In this document: piece after piece, positions 1-12,376 of the stretch
Numbering within the stretch: position 1 is the stretch's first letter
Layout of the letters: each line of letters begins with the position of its first letter
Assembly (NCBI GenBank): GCA_008704415.1
Contig: VXIS01000018.1
Location: forward strand, 221,129-285,128
Length of the DNA: 64,000 nt
Reading direction: 5' to 3'
DNA from: Sphaerosporella brunnea
Taxonomy: Eukaryota > Ascomycota > Pezizomycetes > Pezizales > Pyronemataceae
Position numbers and translations under genes: made by a program
The notes under the pieces: generated by a model
Database searches by the model: none
Seen by the model: the letters and a program-made list of their open reading frames with translations, nothing else
What the model was told of the DNA's origin: nothing

Positions 1-1506
1 ACAATTACCGTGATGGCGAGACACCAAACAAGCGTTATGGCGTAGAAGAAGTTGGCGTTGCCGGAGCCGGCGTAGATCCAGAGGTAGTAGAAGGCGGGCC
101 CGAGGAGCGAGGCGTAGAGGAGCGTTGAGGTTGCGAAGAAGGTATAGCGCATTACTGTGCGGGTTAGCTCGAGTTTGGAAGCGGAAGTGGGAAGAGGGGG
201 ACACACGGGGGAATAGGTGCCGGTAGAGAGAGAGGAGGGAGAGGTAGAGTGCTGTGTCGCCTATTGATGGGTACGACTTGAAGATTGCGCTGATGCCGAG
301 AATGGTTGTTATGACGAACAGTGGTTGCTTCCTGCTGCCAATCAGTGCCACTCAGAAGTCAAGGCTTGTTTTATGCTCCCGCTCAAGTTTCTCTGTGAGA
401 AACGGTGCCGTCTCTTATTTAGGTTAGGTGGACGAACTACTACGATGGCCCCCTACCGATGCCTCAAGTCCTCAATCGTGGCTTCTTCCTGGCGTCTTGG
501 CCAAGGAAAACTGGGTCGCGAGCATAAAACAGATACACAGCAAGTCACTCACCTGATCCTAATACACAATCCGCCCACATAGATCAACAAGTGCAGCTGG
601 AACACGCACAGGAAGAACTCGCGGAACGAGTCAAACATTTCGATAAAGAAGTACCACCACAGGCCTACATTCGGTGTTAGATCCGGCAGCAGCAAGTGTA
701 CTCCATAGGTTGAATATAGGAACTCCCACGACCCGCCAGTGATCACATATGATAGTCCTAGCAATCCTGCTATAGCCCCGAGGAACAAACCAGTCTGCGT
801 CAACGCGTAGTTGAGAAGCGGACCCAGCTTGCCCTTGCGGGTCGTTGACTGCATGTCGTAGGAGAGCAGCACCAGCGCTGGAAGTATCAACACCGGATAC
901 AGCGACAGGTAGGACGACATAGCAAGGGCCAGGATGGCCGGGATGCTGTCACCTCTTACCGCCTTCGCTATCGATGTCAGGATCGCTGTGTTGGTAAATA
1001 CGAGTGTTGACCGGGAGAGACATGTGGCGATTGTGAAGGGATTGAGTAGGAAGGCGGCGCCGGCTGTCCAGGGTGGAAGAGAGTTGCCTTTTCGGCTGGA
1101 AGTATGTAGCGGCGTCGATGCCGACACTCCGGATGCCGCGATATCAATCAGGGCCAGGGCCGACTGTACATCGGCGAAGATGTAGATCAGGTTCGTCACG
1201 AGCGAGGACTTCGGAATGTTTGAAAAGAATGCGAGCAGCAGGGGAGCCTGGATACGTCAGCGCATTGCGCACGTCGCAAGCGAAGCAAGGGAGGCGAGAT
1301 ACTTGGTGGAAAATGCCGCCATCGTAGGGAGAGACGCCGTGGGTGTAGAGAAAGAGGCCTTCTTGCAGTCGCTTGAAGCTCGTCACGGGGGTTGAGATCT
1401 CGACGCGGTTCGTCAGAAGGTCCGGGAGTGCCGGGAATGCTGTGAACAAGAAGAGGCGGAGAGTCACCGCGAAGACGACCAGGGAGATGCTCCGCCGGTC
1501 CATCAT
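1..1506 (-). CDS. PIGU: GPI transamidase subunit PIG-U (C-terminus cut by window edge)
   Basis: Membrane subunit of the ER GPI-transamidase complex, which attaches GPI anchors to proteins (yeast Gab1/Cdc91). Exons on the minus strand: 1506-1303, 1247-553, 331-207 and 154 to beyond position 1. These join in frame and give the family pattern: an N-terminal signal-like helix, then LTNRVEISTPVTSFKRLQEG and SPYDGGIFHQ, then many hydrophobic segments, then GSGNANFFYA near the C-terminus. All introns are GT-AG, of 55, 221 and 52 nt. Two Met codons open the frame (1504-1506 and 1501-1503), and either could be used. A (GA)18 run lies directly upstream in the likely 5' leader. Head-to-head with SAC1. 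The identification is secure; only the last residues and the stop are missing. Confidence 0.93.
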
Positions 1507-1509
1507 ATC

Positions 1510-1514
<5 letters not shown>

Positions 1515-1550
<36 letters not shown>
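1515..1550. repeat. (GA)18 microsatellite
   Basis: An uninterrupted GA dinucleotide run just upstream of the PIG-U start, in its probable 5' leader (CT-rich on the coding strand). Pyrimidine-rich leaders are common in fungal promoters. Confidence 0.95.
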
Positions 1551-1556
<6 letters not shown>

Positions 1557-2102
1557 CTGTGATGCTGTGGAAAGGAAGAACAACGACGCATGAGAGCTCT
1601 CCCCTGCAAAGCGGGAGACGCGTGGAGATAAGAGCGACTGATTGATCAGATAACGCCGTTAGACTGCTGACTAAGAACGGAACCCCAGGTGATAAGAACC
1701 ACTGATCGATCAGATAACGCCACTGTGCTAACCAAGAATGGAACCCTTCGAGATCGAGCAGCCAACCCTAACCCACCGCTTTCACGTTCGTTTGTGCCAT
1801 CTGGTTTCTTCCTGAGCCGCAACCCACCAACCCAAAAGCGTCGTCATCTCAACCGCCTCCCTTCAGCCTGTACCCAAAACTCCACCCACCCAGCTGAAGA
1901 AAGAAATACATACTCAGGGTCCGGAATCTTCTTCTAGACTCCTGTGTTTCCGCGTCTTCTCGCATATAGTAGTTAGAGTGCCTTCTTGATCGCCGTCGCT
2001 CGTTTACGCTTCAGCTCTACTTCCCGTCTCCGTTCGTCGTTCGTCAGCCGCTCTTCGACTCTTCGAGCTTCTTGCAACCTGCTCCGGCAGCGAAAAAAAA
2101 AA

Positions 2103-4513
2103 ATGGCTTCCAGAAACCCCTTTCGCGACATCAACATCACTGCTTCATCCACGCACTACGTCTTTCGGTCTCCGTCTTCTCCGAATGCACCAGCTCTCGT
2201 TGTGGATCGTCCCTCAGGGGATGTCAAGATGGTTGACTCCCCCAAGCTTGGGGGCAAACGGGTTACTAGCATTGCTGGCATTTTGGGCATGATCCGTTTG
2301 CGTCTCGGTAGGTGTTCCTGAGGAAGCCCTGCTTCCGGCGGCAGCTAGAGCCCCGTCGATAAGCTCGGCTAGATAGCTGACACCGGAGAAGACAAGTACA
2401 TCATTATAATCACGAAAGCGAAGCTCATCGGCCGCATTCGAGGACACAGCTTGTACAAAGTCGAAGCCACCGAGTTCCTGCCGATGCAGGAGCGTGCTCT
2501 TCATGTTAGTTGATAGCTCGCATCGCGACCTAGACCGAATTACTCACTTTGGCAGGATCCCGACGAGGACACCTACCTGGCGTTGCTGCGCATGCACCTC
2601 CGCACCGCCCCCATGTACTTTTCCTACTCATTCGACTTGACGAATTCATTTCAACGGCAGGCGGCGGCTGAAGATTCTCTTCCGCTCTGGCAACGGGTAT
2701 GTTGTAGCGGCCTGTGCGCGGATTGCATCGTGCCCGATCGGCTCGGCTAATTACCGCAGACCGACGAACGTTTCTTCTGGAATCGGTATATTTCTTCGGA
2801 TTTGATTGATCTGAGAAGTTCAGCTCCTCATGTCGGTAAACCCGTTTTCTATTGGCGGGGTGCTTGCAGCGCCCAGCCGGGAGCAATACGAGGGGAGACT
2901 AACGAAAGCAGGTTGACCCCTACATTCTACCTGTGATCTTCGGATACCTTAAGATTGCTACCACCGTGCTTAAGAATACCCCTATTACCTTCGTTCTGAT
3001 CACCCGCAAATCCCGTCACCGTGCTGGTACCCGTTACCTGACCCGCGGAGTCGACGAAAACGGAAACGCATCCAATTTCAACGAAACAGAGCAAATAGCG
3101 ATAATTGGTGATTCGACTGGTGGATTAGGAGGCTTTGACCAAGCCAGTATCAGTGGCAGCCGTGGCTCTGAGAAGGTACAAATCTTAAGTTACGTCCAGA
3201 CTAGAGGAAGCGTGCCAGTGTTTTGGTCGGAAATAAACAACCTTTCGTATACCCCGAAGTTGGTGGTTCGTGGAGTGGACGCGGCAATACCGGCGGCTAA
3301 GGCGCATTTCGATGAGCAAATCCGGCTGTACGGTGACAATTATCTCGTCAACCTGGTCAACCAGAAGGGCAGGGAGGAAAGAGTCAAGTTAGGGTATGAA
3401 CAGATTGTGAAGAAGCTTGTCTCCTCGTCGGCGGAATTAAGGCAGGCTTCGGAGAAGTCATCAGAACGGTTCAGAGAGATTGAGCCGACTGCTCGGGAGC
3501 AGAAGATGGATCGTCTCCATTATGTCTACTTCGACTTCCATCACGAGTGTCGCGGACTGCGGTGGGATCGCGCGTTGTTGCTGTTGGACAGAATCGGCGA
3601 CGGCCTTGTTCAGCAAAAGTACTTCCACTCAATCGAGGGCGGCGCCACCAGCACGGTGCAGTGCTACCAGCACAGCGTAGTGCGCACAAACTGCATGGAC
3701 TGTCTTGACCGTACCAACGTAGTGCAGAGCATGTTGGCCAGATGGACGTTGAACCGGCAAATGGTTGACATTGGTGTTCTCGCCCCAGGCGAAAACATTG
3801 AAGCCCACACAAACTTCGAGTTCATGTTTAGAAATGGTAAACATCCCTTCGCCAACCAAGTTTGAACAGTTGCTTACTTTTGAAAAGCCTGGGCGGACAA
3901 TGCCGACGTCGTCAGCCGCGCCTATTCCGGCACGGGGGCGCTTAAGACCGACTTTACGCGTACAGGTAAGCGCACCAAAGCGGGAGCGCTCGCCGATCTC
4001 TCCAATTCCATCACGCGCTACTTCCGGAACAACTTTGCGGATGGACCCCGCCAGGATGCCTACGACCTCTTCCTAGGCAATTACCTACCATCCGCCAACC
4101 ACATCTCCTCTTCACTCACCTTTGTCGATCGCCGCCCGATCCTGATTCAGAGTGTGCCATACATTTTCTATGCGGCAGTATTTATGGAGTTTGCCGCGTT
4201 CGTGCTACCGCGACAGAGTGATGCCAGCCTGGTCTCGATCCGCATCTTTGCGCTGTTCTGGCTCGCCGTCGCTGTGTGGGCTGCTACCTTCCTGAAGGAG
4301 TATGGAATGCTCTACGTTGCTTGGCCGAAACTTAATGTTCCCGTCTTCGCCGCTGAGGGCTACAATGAGGCGCTGAACAAGGCCAAGAAGGACCCGGTGC
4401 TTGGTAAGTGGCTGCAGCAGAGCAGCGGGGCTAAGCATCAGCGTGGAGAAAGTATCAGCGGTGGAAACATTAGGTTGATGCATTTGGAGGAGGGAAAGAA
4501 GAGGATTGAATAG
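2103..4513 (+). CDS. SAC1: Phosphoinositide phosphatase SAC1
   Basis: Sac1-type lipid phosphatase of the ER/Golgi that dephosphorylates PI4P and related lipids. Exons 2103-2307, 2392-2504, 2556-2696, 2760-2831, 2912-3836 and 3888-4513 give about 693 aa, the usual fungal length. The SAC domain covers most of the protein. The catalytic CX5R site is CMDCLDRTN, starting near residue 438. Near the C-terminus two hydrophobic segments flank [11 protein letters not shown] and are followed by [10 protein letters not shown], matching the Sac1 membrane hairpin. The start ATG lies in [10 protein letters not shown], just after an A-run. The donor of intron 4 is the weak GTCGGT: the stronger nearby GTAAAC breaks the frame, so that boundary is the least certain. 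Divergent from PIG-U. Confidence 0.93.
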
Positions 4514-5107
4514 ATAAACAGATCAGGGGTTGGAGCCTTGGATCACCGCTACTACTGCTACACGGCATTTTTTTAATTTTTTTTTACTATTTTCTTGAGA
4601 GTTGATATCGGCTTTTTTAATCTGGCTAGGAACCCATGCTGCTGCGCCTGCGGCTTTTTTTCGTGTTTTGCTTTTGTTCCCCTTGTGTGTTGATTATTGA
4701 AGTAGACGGAGCGGAGCGTGTTTGTCGTTTTATTTTTTTTCCTTTGTGTTTTTTGGTTGGATCTATGCATGAAAAGCGAACACAGAGTTGGTTTTGCCAT
4801 CGTTGTGAGAGTAATTATGCTTGATATGGGATGTGAAAAATAGTACATTCGACGGTCATCGGGCCGCACTCGAAGTGCGGTCATGGATCTCACTCAGTCG
4901 CCCGCTCCCGGGCTAGTTCTGTGGTAAGTGACCACCCTTGTCCCATTATCAATATACACAAAAAATCCTAGGGCCTTACGCTTACCATGGTGCTGCAAAA
5001 AGAAAATGCAAAATGGTATTTAGAAAAAAAAACACGCGTCCTCGATGTACGCCCCAGGAACAAAACCTTCCGCCCGGGCCCAAGAGGGCAGGGCGAAGAG
5101 GAGAAAC
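4514..5107. other. Intergenic, no gene seen
   Basis: T-rich 3' flank of SAC1, with a perfect 7-bp hairpin at 4864-4880 (CCGCACT arms). No coding or RNA family recognised. Confidence 0.6.
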
Positions 5108-5180
5108 CCCCCCATGGCCGGATTCGAACCGGAAGCACGCCTGTGACGTAAGCAACTCTTACCACTTGCGCCATAGGGGA
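5108..5180 (-). tRNA. tRNA-like sequence (probable tRNA pseudogene or tRNA-derived)
   Basis: Read on the minus strand, this 73-nt stretch has a B box (GGTTCGAATCC), an A-box-like TGGCGCAAGTGG and an acceptor-like pairing (CCCCTATGG with CCATGGGGG, one G-U). The D arm can form GCAA/TTGC. The anticodon arm does not fold cleanly: alternative registers give a GTC-like or ACA-like loop, and U33 is missing. No T-run terminator follows. It could be a decayed tRNA or the head of a tRNA-derived SINE. Identity cannot be assigned by eye. Confidence 0.4.
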
Positions 5181-6602
5181 CTTTTTATCGAGGGGATATG
5201 AATATGGGGGGGTTTGAACTGATACAGCGTCGTCTAATTTTCATACTTCTACACTCGATGACGGGGTTCTTGCCTCGGAACTCGAGCCCGTAGCTTCTGT
5301 ACCGTCTCTCACAAGTTCCACCCTTCCTGATGTCAACAGTCACTTGGATCTTTCCTCTACCTTTATAAAGGTTGGACTATTGGATCCTCAAGCACCTAGC
5401 CTAGTCGCCACGTTTGCCTACAGACTCTGGTCAAACCAACTCAAGCTCTGATTCTCGCCGCTCTGAGCGGCTTTGTTTCGAACCCGCTGGCTAGATCGAA
5501 ATGTAGTTCAGCGCTTGAACAGTTTGAACACAGGCGATCACTCGGTGATGCCAAATAATCAACGAGCCACACCACACACCTTCGAAAAGAGCTCCTTCAG
5601 CTGCTCCAATTCCAGCACCGGCAACTGATTTTCCTTTCAACCATCCGCTCTTTCGCCGAGACCGTGCTACGAGTTTTCCGACTCTTTGGCACGGTGTGAA
5701 GAATTGTGGCCGTGCTGAGGTAGCATATGGAGAGAGGGAATGTAGAATATCTGAGCACCAAATACCCAACACAACCACTTAATGCCGGGTTCAACGTCGG
5801 GGATCTACCGTAGAGAATATTCTCCTATGTATTACCGGAGTTGGAGGTCATCAACACCGCAAACGAGCCGGGTACTGAATGCCCACTCTACCATGTATGT
5901 ACATAGGGGACCACACACCTCGAAACCGTGGACATCACGGCTCCAAAATCCCCCAAGACTGGCCTTATAACATAAGATTATTCGCCCGGCTTCTCCGTTA
6001 CTTGGAGTTGGAGTTATTGGTGCAATCTGGTCGGCAGGATAGAACAAATACATACTCTAAGAGCAGTGCGCACGGTAGTTGTGAACCCGTATTTAGCCCG
6101 GCTGTGATTTCTTCTGGCGCTGAAAGGTACGTAGGGCTAAAGGGATGGTCTATGACGAAGACGCCTATTTTGATTTTGCCATTTCTTAACATGCTATAAT
6201 TTTACAAACTTTGTAAAACATGCAAGGAATGACACTACCCCCCCCCCAAGCCCACGGCCAACACTGTGGCGAACGAAGTATTTACACTCAGAGCGGGCTA
6301 GCTAGCTGGGAAAGAGTGCGGCTTCATCAATTTGAGTCCTAAGATACACAGTGCCCAATGACCAATGCTAAGAGAGGCCTGCAACTTGCCAGCGAAGAAC
6401 CACGTCGAAAATAAGCGGCATCCCCAGCCAAAGCGGCCTTTCTTTTCACTTGGGCACGGCTTTTCCACTCAAAGCGGCCTCTTGTTTTGAGATCAATACA
6501 TCCGGTGGCTTGAAGTTTCCAATCAACTGCAGCTGCACATGTAATTCGACCGACCCATGTGTCAATCAAGGACTTCGTTCTCACCCCTCAGCATACTGGA
6601 TA
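5181..6602. other. Intergenic, no gene seen
   Basis: 1.4 kb without a recognisable gene. Only short open frames are present, none with family features. There is a C10 run near 6240. Confidence 0.55.
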
Positions 6603-8857
6603 TCATACCTCCGCAGCCTCAAACCTCTCCGCAAGATCAAGCACAACATCATCCCTGCCCTCGGAACTCAACAACGTAACACCAAAAGGAAGGTTTAAAG
6701 TCACACCGTCCATCTCCTTAGAATAGAACCCCGCCGGCACCGCTATCGCACAAAGATCCAGGACATTTCCAAAATGTGAAAACGTGCCTAGTAAGGAATT
6801 GATTCCGATCGGGTCTGCCGCCACTTCCTCAATGGTTGGGTGTACTGGTGCTGTGGGGACCATAAGCACGGAAACCCCTCCAGCTGAAGCTGAAAATATC
6901 TGCTGTGATCGACGGCGTAGACTAACAAACGAACATCAATAAGCAGTGGGTGAGAGAGTGTGGAGGCGCTAACCTCATCATCTGGTTTAAATCACGGAAC
7001 ACATCCTCGGCTGTGCTTTTCCGTTCCGTAACCTTTCGAAAGACCTCACGGGTAACAGGGTGCAACAGCTCCTGGTTCTGCTCAAACCAACCTTTCGGCA
7101 TCCCCGCAAGCCGTTCATACACTAGGGTTCCATCATACAGCAACTTTCCAGCGTCTTCAAAGACGGACCACATAGCCGAATCCACCACCACTTCCTCACC
7201 AAGCCCCCGCATCTTCTCAATCGCCTTGGAAAACAACCGACGGTAATCTTTCGAGCAGATCTCCAGTGTTTCAGCCGGCGGGACCAAGACGCGGAATTTG
7301 GTCGGGAATGCCTCCACGTGCCGAGGGACGGACGGATAGTGTTTCGCCCACCTATCCTCCGCGTCAAAGCCTCTACAAAGTCGCCACAGCGTGCGTGAGT
7401 CCCGCACACTCGTCGTCGCGACGGAGATACAGTCGAGGCTTTCGCACGCGGTTACCACACCCCGGAAACTGACCGTGCCTTTGGTCGGTTTGAACCCCAC
7501 GATCCCGTTGAAGCCTGCCGGTACGCGGCCGGAACCCGCGGTGTCTGTGCCGACGCTGAAACTTACTAGGCCGGAGGAAACGGAGACGCAGGAGCCCGAA
7601 GAGGAGCCGCCGGGGATATGGGCAGGGGAAAAGGGAATGGGTGGGATACCGTGCGGACTTCGGCACCCGGTAAGACCTGTTGCTAGTTGGTCGAGGTTGG
7701 TTTTGCCGACTAGGATTGCACCGAGCGATAGGAGCGTGTTTACGATGGTTGAGGAGGTGGTCGGAGTGTAGGAAAGTGGTGGACAGGCTGCGGTTGTGGG
7801 TACACCGTTGAGGTCGATGGAGTCTTTGATCGAAAAGGGGATCCCGTAAAGGGGCGGCCTGGAGTAAGGGTCCGGATAGGCAGCCTTGAGGGCGCTGCAT
7901 GTTCGGAGAAGTGAATCAAGCGGGATTAAGTGAAGGAAGATGCTGCTAATTTGGGGATGCGTGAGGAGGCGCTGGTGAAGAGCAGTAACTACGGCACCCG
8001 GAGTTGTGGAGGAAGATTGGTAGGCCGCAGAGAGAACCGGAATCGAGAGGGAATTCGGAGACGCTAGAGACCAGGCTTTTGTGGTGGTGCAGCTTCTGGA
8101 GGGGATCAAAGGGGATAGAGCAGCGACGATAGGTGTTAGAGTACCAACATAGCCAAATAAACCGTCGGACCGGTGTAACATGTCGAGACTGGGGGCCTTG
8201 AAAGCCGTGTCATTGTAGCCAGCTGTACACTCTTCAATCACCACTGTGCCAAAGCATCAGCAACTCGTTGAACCATGAAATCCAAGTATAATGAGACTCA
8301 CGGCACTCAAACCCCCGGTCATTCGCTTCTCGCACAGTGGTTGTAACGGAGCACTCAGTGGTCACTCCCATTACCACTAGATGTGTCACTCCCAGTGCTT
8401 GAAGCTCCGACAAAAGGTTGGTATTCCAAAACGCCCCTTTGCCAGGTTTGTCAACCACCAGCTCGCGGGGACGAGCAGTGACGGCCAGGTGAAGATCGTG
8501 CCCATACTCTCCACGCACCGGTCGGCGACTACCAGGAATTCCAATTTCTCTTATCGCCTCACACGGGGTTGAAGCCTGCGCAGAGATTTGCAACTTTGAG
8601 GAAGGACAGTCGCTTAGATCAGGACGATGGCCTTCACGAGTATGTATCACGGGGAGTTCGAGATCGCGGAAAAGCTTCAGAAGCTGTTGACAGGCCGGAA
8701 GTATGGCTTGTATTGAAGAGAGCACAGTGCCAGTCTGGGTATCTCCAACCACCCCTGGAAGAAGGAAATCCCGCTGGAGGTCGATTGCTAGCAATGCCGT
8801 TTTGGAAAGCGGCGCATTGAAGGCGAAGGGTTTGGCGGGGATGCTGACTGTGCGCAT
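6603..8857 (-). CDS. Fused isochorismatase-like cysteine hydrolase + amidase (putative biuret/allophanate hydrolase)
   Basis: One protein of about 714 aa from exons 8857-8302, 8243-6974 and 6921-6603 (introns 58 and 52 nt, both GT-AG, frame kept). Residues 1 to about 220 form an isochorismatase-fold cysteine hydrolase with the Asp-Lys-Cys triad visible: D26 (LLAIDLQRDF), K137 (VDKPGKGAF) and C169 (GVTTECSVT). The domain runs across intron 1 into EECTAGYNDTAF. From about 250 onward is an amidase-signature domain: K325 (GIPFSIKDSID), GGSSSGS near 397-403 and the nucleophile S423 (GTDTAGSGRVPAGFNG). It ends in MVPTAPVHPTIEEVAADP and LDLCAIAVPAGF, typical of allophanate hydrolases. The C-terminal domain of full AtzF/DUR1,2 enzymes is absent. 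Family knowledge suggests biuret or a similar ureido compound goes to allophanate and then ammonia. Substrate and pathway are inference; the fold calls are firm. Confidence 0.85.
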
Positions 8858-11139
8858 CTTGAGAGTTGCAATTGGATGTATCTACTCGTTCCAGGCGATG
8901 AAGGCGCACTGGCGGGGTGGGGAGTCATGAAACGATAAAATTAGACGCGCGCTTAGATTTAGGAAAGTGTCGATCACTTTGACAGGGATTATTTTTATGA
9001 AAATTTACCCGGCAGGGCGAGTGATCGGACAAGCTGAGTGATATTTTATGATGCGGCGCTTCGCTTGCGCTTCAGACGTTGTTTATTCCATTTTAATTTC
9101 ATTCCGCCCCTCTTCTCCACAGGTTAATCTACTTTGGCCCGGGCCGACTCCTCTACTTAGTTAAGCTACTTCCATCTAGTAGTATTACCGTACTTTTTGG
9201 AACGAAAGGCGAAGCACCATATGCAAAAGTTGAGATTTTTCCGCGAGGGTGAGGGGATGAGTGACACATCATGACTCGAAGGACTCGGAGGATGTAGGTT
9301 TTTCGAGGAGAAAGAGGTGCCGACCTCGGGAAATTGTGAGGATGTAAAAGGATAATGTGTTTTTCGATTGCCAGGCACTGGAAGGCCCGTAGGTTGTCAG
9401 GTTTTTTTTTTTTTTTCTTATGGAGGGTGGCCCTACCGAAAAGCTTCAAAAAATACGGTACTCTACACCCTAGTTCTGTGTTCAGGATACTCGAGCTCCT
9501 CTTCGATCGTGCAAATACTAGGGCCACGTTTGGAGGGCTCAGTGCGAGGGCGAAACTGTTCTTTTCCCTGGATCCGCTGACACCCGGGTCTGTATGCATA
9601 TGAGGAAACTGACCGAAACTAGAACTGTGAGGCTTGAGGGGCAAGGACTCGAACCGCCCTCAAGAGGTCTGTTTCTCTCCCATTCCGGGCATCCTCCACT
9701 TCTCGCGCAACCAACCACCGCCACAACGAACTGTCAAAATCCAACAGCAACAGGGATGGCGGCAGCAACAGTGACAGTGACATTCTTACACCCGAAGTTT
9801 TATGCAAAGTTGGCTTGAAACCTATTACAATGAAAACCAAATGTGAGCCTCTAGGTACTAGTTCTGGGAAGTATGCAAGAAATAGGGAGACGTAAAGTCT
9901 ATGCGCGATCACCGAAGCTAAAGGTGGAGACGGCGTTGTGCGAGTGATAGTATGTGATTGGCCACCCGAGCGTTAACATTGCCTCCATCGGGGGGTCTAT
10001 ACACCAGGGAATCTCACCGGAGTCGACCAAAACCACCTTTACACTATCCTCTATGGACTCCAGGTCTCAGGTTGTTGCTTTGTGTCGCCACCTCACTCTC
10101 AACAACCCCGCTGTCTCCAGCTCCTCCAGCTGCCTAAAGTTTATTTGGAGCCTGGGCCTCTATATAAAGTAAACGTTTGGCCGCGCAACTTCGCTATTAC
10201 CGGGATTCTGCGGTATATATCCTCAATCGAGGGAGACGTCCCTCTACATGCTTCGGGTCCGGTAGGAGTTTACATAAGTTGGAAATGCAATAATCGTGTG
10301 TTGAAAATGGGGAACCGATACCGAGATTAGAACCGACACCGTAACGGCCGTTCACCAAAACACGGTCCGCTCAGTGGTGAACCTGTAACCCTGACAGGCA
10401 GGCCCGCGCTGGAGATTAATACTGCATAGACAACTGCTTGAAAGCAAGCGAATCACTCTATGAGAGGACAAGGACGAGAGGCAAGGTGCTCAGAATGTAA
10501 CTATTGTGTTGCGAGTGGGGGGTTTTGCGTATGTAAGTCACGTGCTCGTGTCCCGGGACTACCTTCAGAGCACCACGGCCCCATAGCTACCGGGCGCGCA
10601 ACCCAAAGGACCCTAAACGAAAGCACGGCGCGCAGCGGAGTTCCTGAGCGATGGAGCACATACACTGGCAACCTTTTTTGGCCACTGTCGCAGGTTATTC
10701 ACTGTGAGTTGCCAATGACGATATCGATTAGATAGCTGCTGGCCATGTTTGGAGGGAGAGCATGGTGGCAGTAAGTAGAAAAGCCACAGGTGTTTAGTTG
10801 TCATCACGGGTGTTCAACATGATCATGGGCATTAGCATGGTGGCAGTACAAGAGTAGTATGGTCATCATGGGTGCCCCGGGTGTTCAATCGGGTGGTATA
10901 CTCTATCTACCGGTGTTCCAGGGAGATCGCCTTCACCGGTCGCCCAAATAATTGGGAGTTTGTTGTGGCACTGTTTTCACAGTATGCGTGTGTGGGTGTC
11001 AACGTATCCACAGTGAAATCATCGCAGAGCGGGGGCATCAAAGCTCCGCGAGAAGAGAGCCCCAGCCAGGCTGCCGTGGAGAGGTGCGAAGACGATTCCA
11101 TCGGCCCTGGCAAGTGGACGGCCCGCTGTGGCATCCGAT
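8858..11139. other. Intergenic, no gene seen
   Basis: 2.3 kb with no supported gene. A perfect-arm hairpin (CTTGAGG arms) near 9633-9664 encloses a GGTTCGAGTCC B-box-like string on the minus strand, but no full tRNA can be folded around it. Confidence 0.5.
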
Positions 11140-11715
11140 GGAGCTGCAAGATGGCCGATCGAGGGTACGCTCTTACTCTTCGATGGGTCCCTTGACATGC
11201 CGACATCGAGGACAATCAGTTTGCAGACCTCATGGCCAAGGATGCAGCGTCCTCACCAGTTAAGGCACCCAGCATGGCACAGCTGAAGCGCAAAGCCTCG
11301 GAAGCACACAGCGGTGGCACCAAGCAGTGGATCCGCCAAAGCACCAGTCTCCGCGCCTCGTACGCCCCACGGAAGAAGGCAGGCTTCCGGCCAGCTTTGA
11401 AAGACGCTGGCATCCCGGTATCACCAGCTTTTTACCGGGCATGCGATTACAGCACCCAACCTCAAGGACAAGCTGCGCAAGACGGACTCGGACTCGTGCT
11501 GGTTCTGTCTCCCAGGAAAACGATAGGCTAGTGAGCACCTCTTTAAGGAATGCCGTCGGCGGCTTCCAACAATTCACATGCTCTGGCGCTCTGTGGAGAA
11601 AGAGAAACACCTGCAGTAGCAGTCCGTTGCCCAGTTGTTCCAGGAGTGGAAGGCTATCCCTGCTATCCCGCGGGATACCACAGGGTTGGTGCTCGGGAGG
11701 CGTGATCCGGTCCTA
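11140..11715 (+). mobile_element. LINE (non-LTR retrotransposon) 3'-end fragment
   Basis: Decayed remains of a Tad-like LINE. The end of an RNase H domain is readable (LRWVP, then a stop replacing one residue, then HADIEDNQFADLMAKDAAS near 11176-11253). It is followed by KQWIRQSTSLRASYAPRKK and, in another frame, a zinc-knuckle-like CWFCLPGKR..EHLFKEC near 11495-11550. In-frame stops and frame changes show it is dead. No poly(A) tail or target duplication was found. A second fragment of the same region lies at 22334-22470. Confidence 0.6.
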
Positions 11716-12376
11716 GTGGCCATGGCAGTTTATGCTTTTTTCGGGCCTGTTTCTTTCCTTTTACAACATATCTTTCCCTTTGTTTCGGTGCGATTGGTAT
11801 TCCGGGTTGCCGCAGTTGGCGAATGAGATCACATCAATAAGCCGGCGGACAAAATATGGGAGGGATCTGGAAGTGGGTTAGGTTAGAGGTTGCATGTAGA
11901 AAATAAATATAATTACACACACACACCGCGAGAAGATCGAAGAGAGCTCATTGCCTTGGATTTGAACAATGATTCGAATGACGGTGACCGTGGGGCCGTA
12001 CATTCTCTTTCAGATCTGGTCAAATAGCTCTGCACATATACTGCCGACCACTCGGGTGTTTACTCACGAAATAAAATTCGAAAAAGCAGGCGCAAAATGA
12101 AGAAAAAAAAAGAAGGGAAACAATAAAGCTCTAAAAGAAACGAGATGAGTAGACCATTCTATGACGCCCCAATCCACCTGGACCTAATAACCAAAACGCC
12201 AGACAATGATCCCGGATCCCCAATACAATTAAATGCAAAAAAGAAACCTGTTTGGCTCGGAAAGAAAGGCCCCCAGTAGTTTTGTTGGGAAATAGTCCGC
12301 TGCTCAGAGGACAGGCAGCGCAAAAAAAGAAGGGTGGAAAATGGCTGGATCATGGGGCATTTTGTTGGCGGGTGAC
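11716..12376. other. Intergenic, no gene seen
   Basis: 3' flank of the MFS gene, with a short CA run near 11918. No gene recognised. Confidence 0.5.

Noticed and set aside
9627..9700. Minus-strand tRNA-like B box (GGTTCGAGTCC)
   Set aside because: It lies in the loop of a simple hairpin. No D arm or anticodon arm folds, so it is not called a tRNA.
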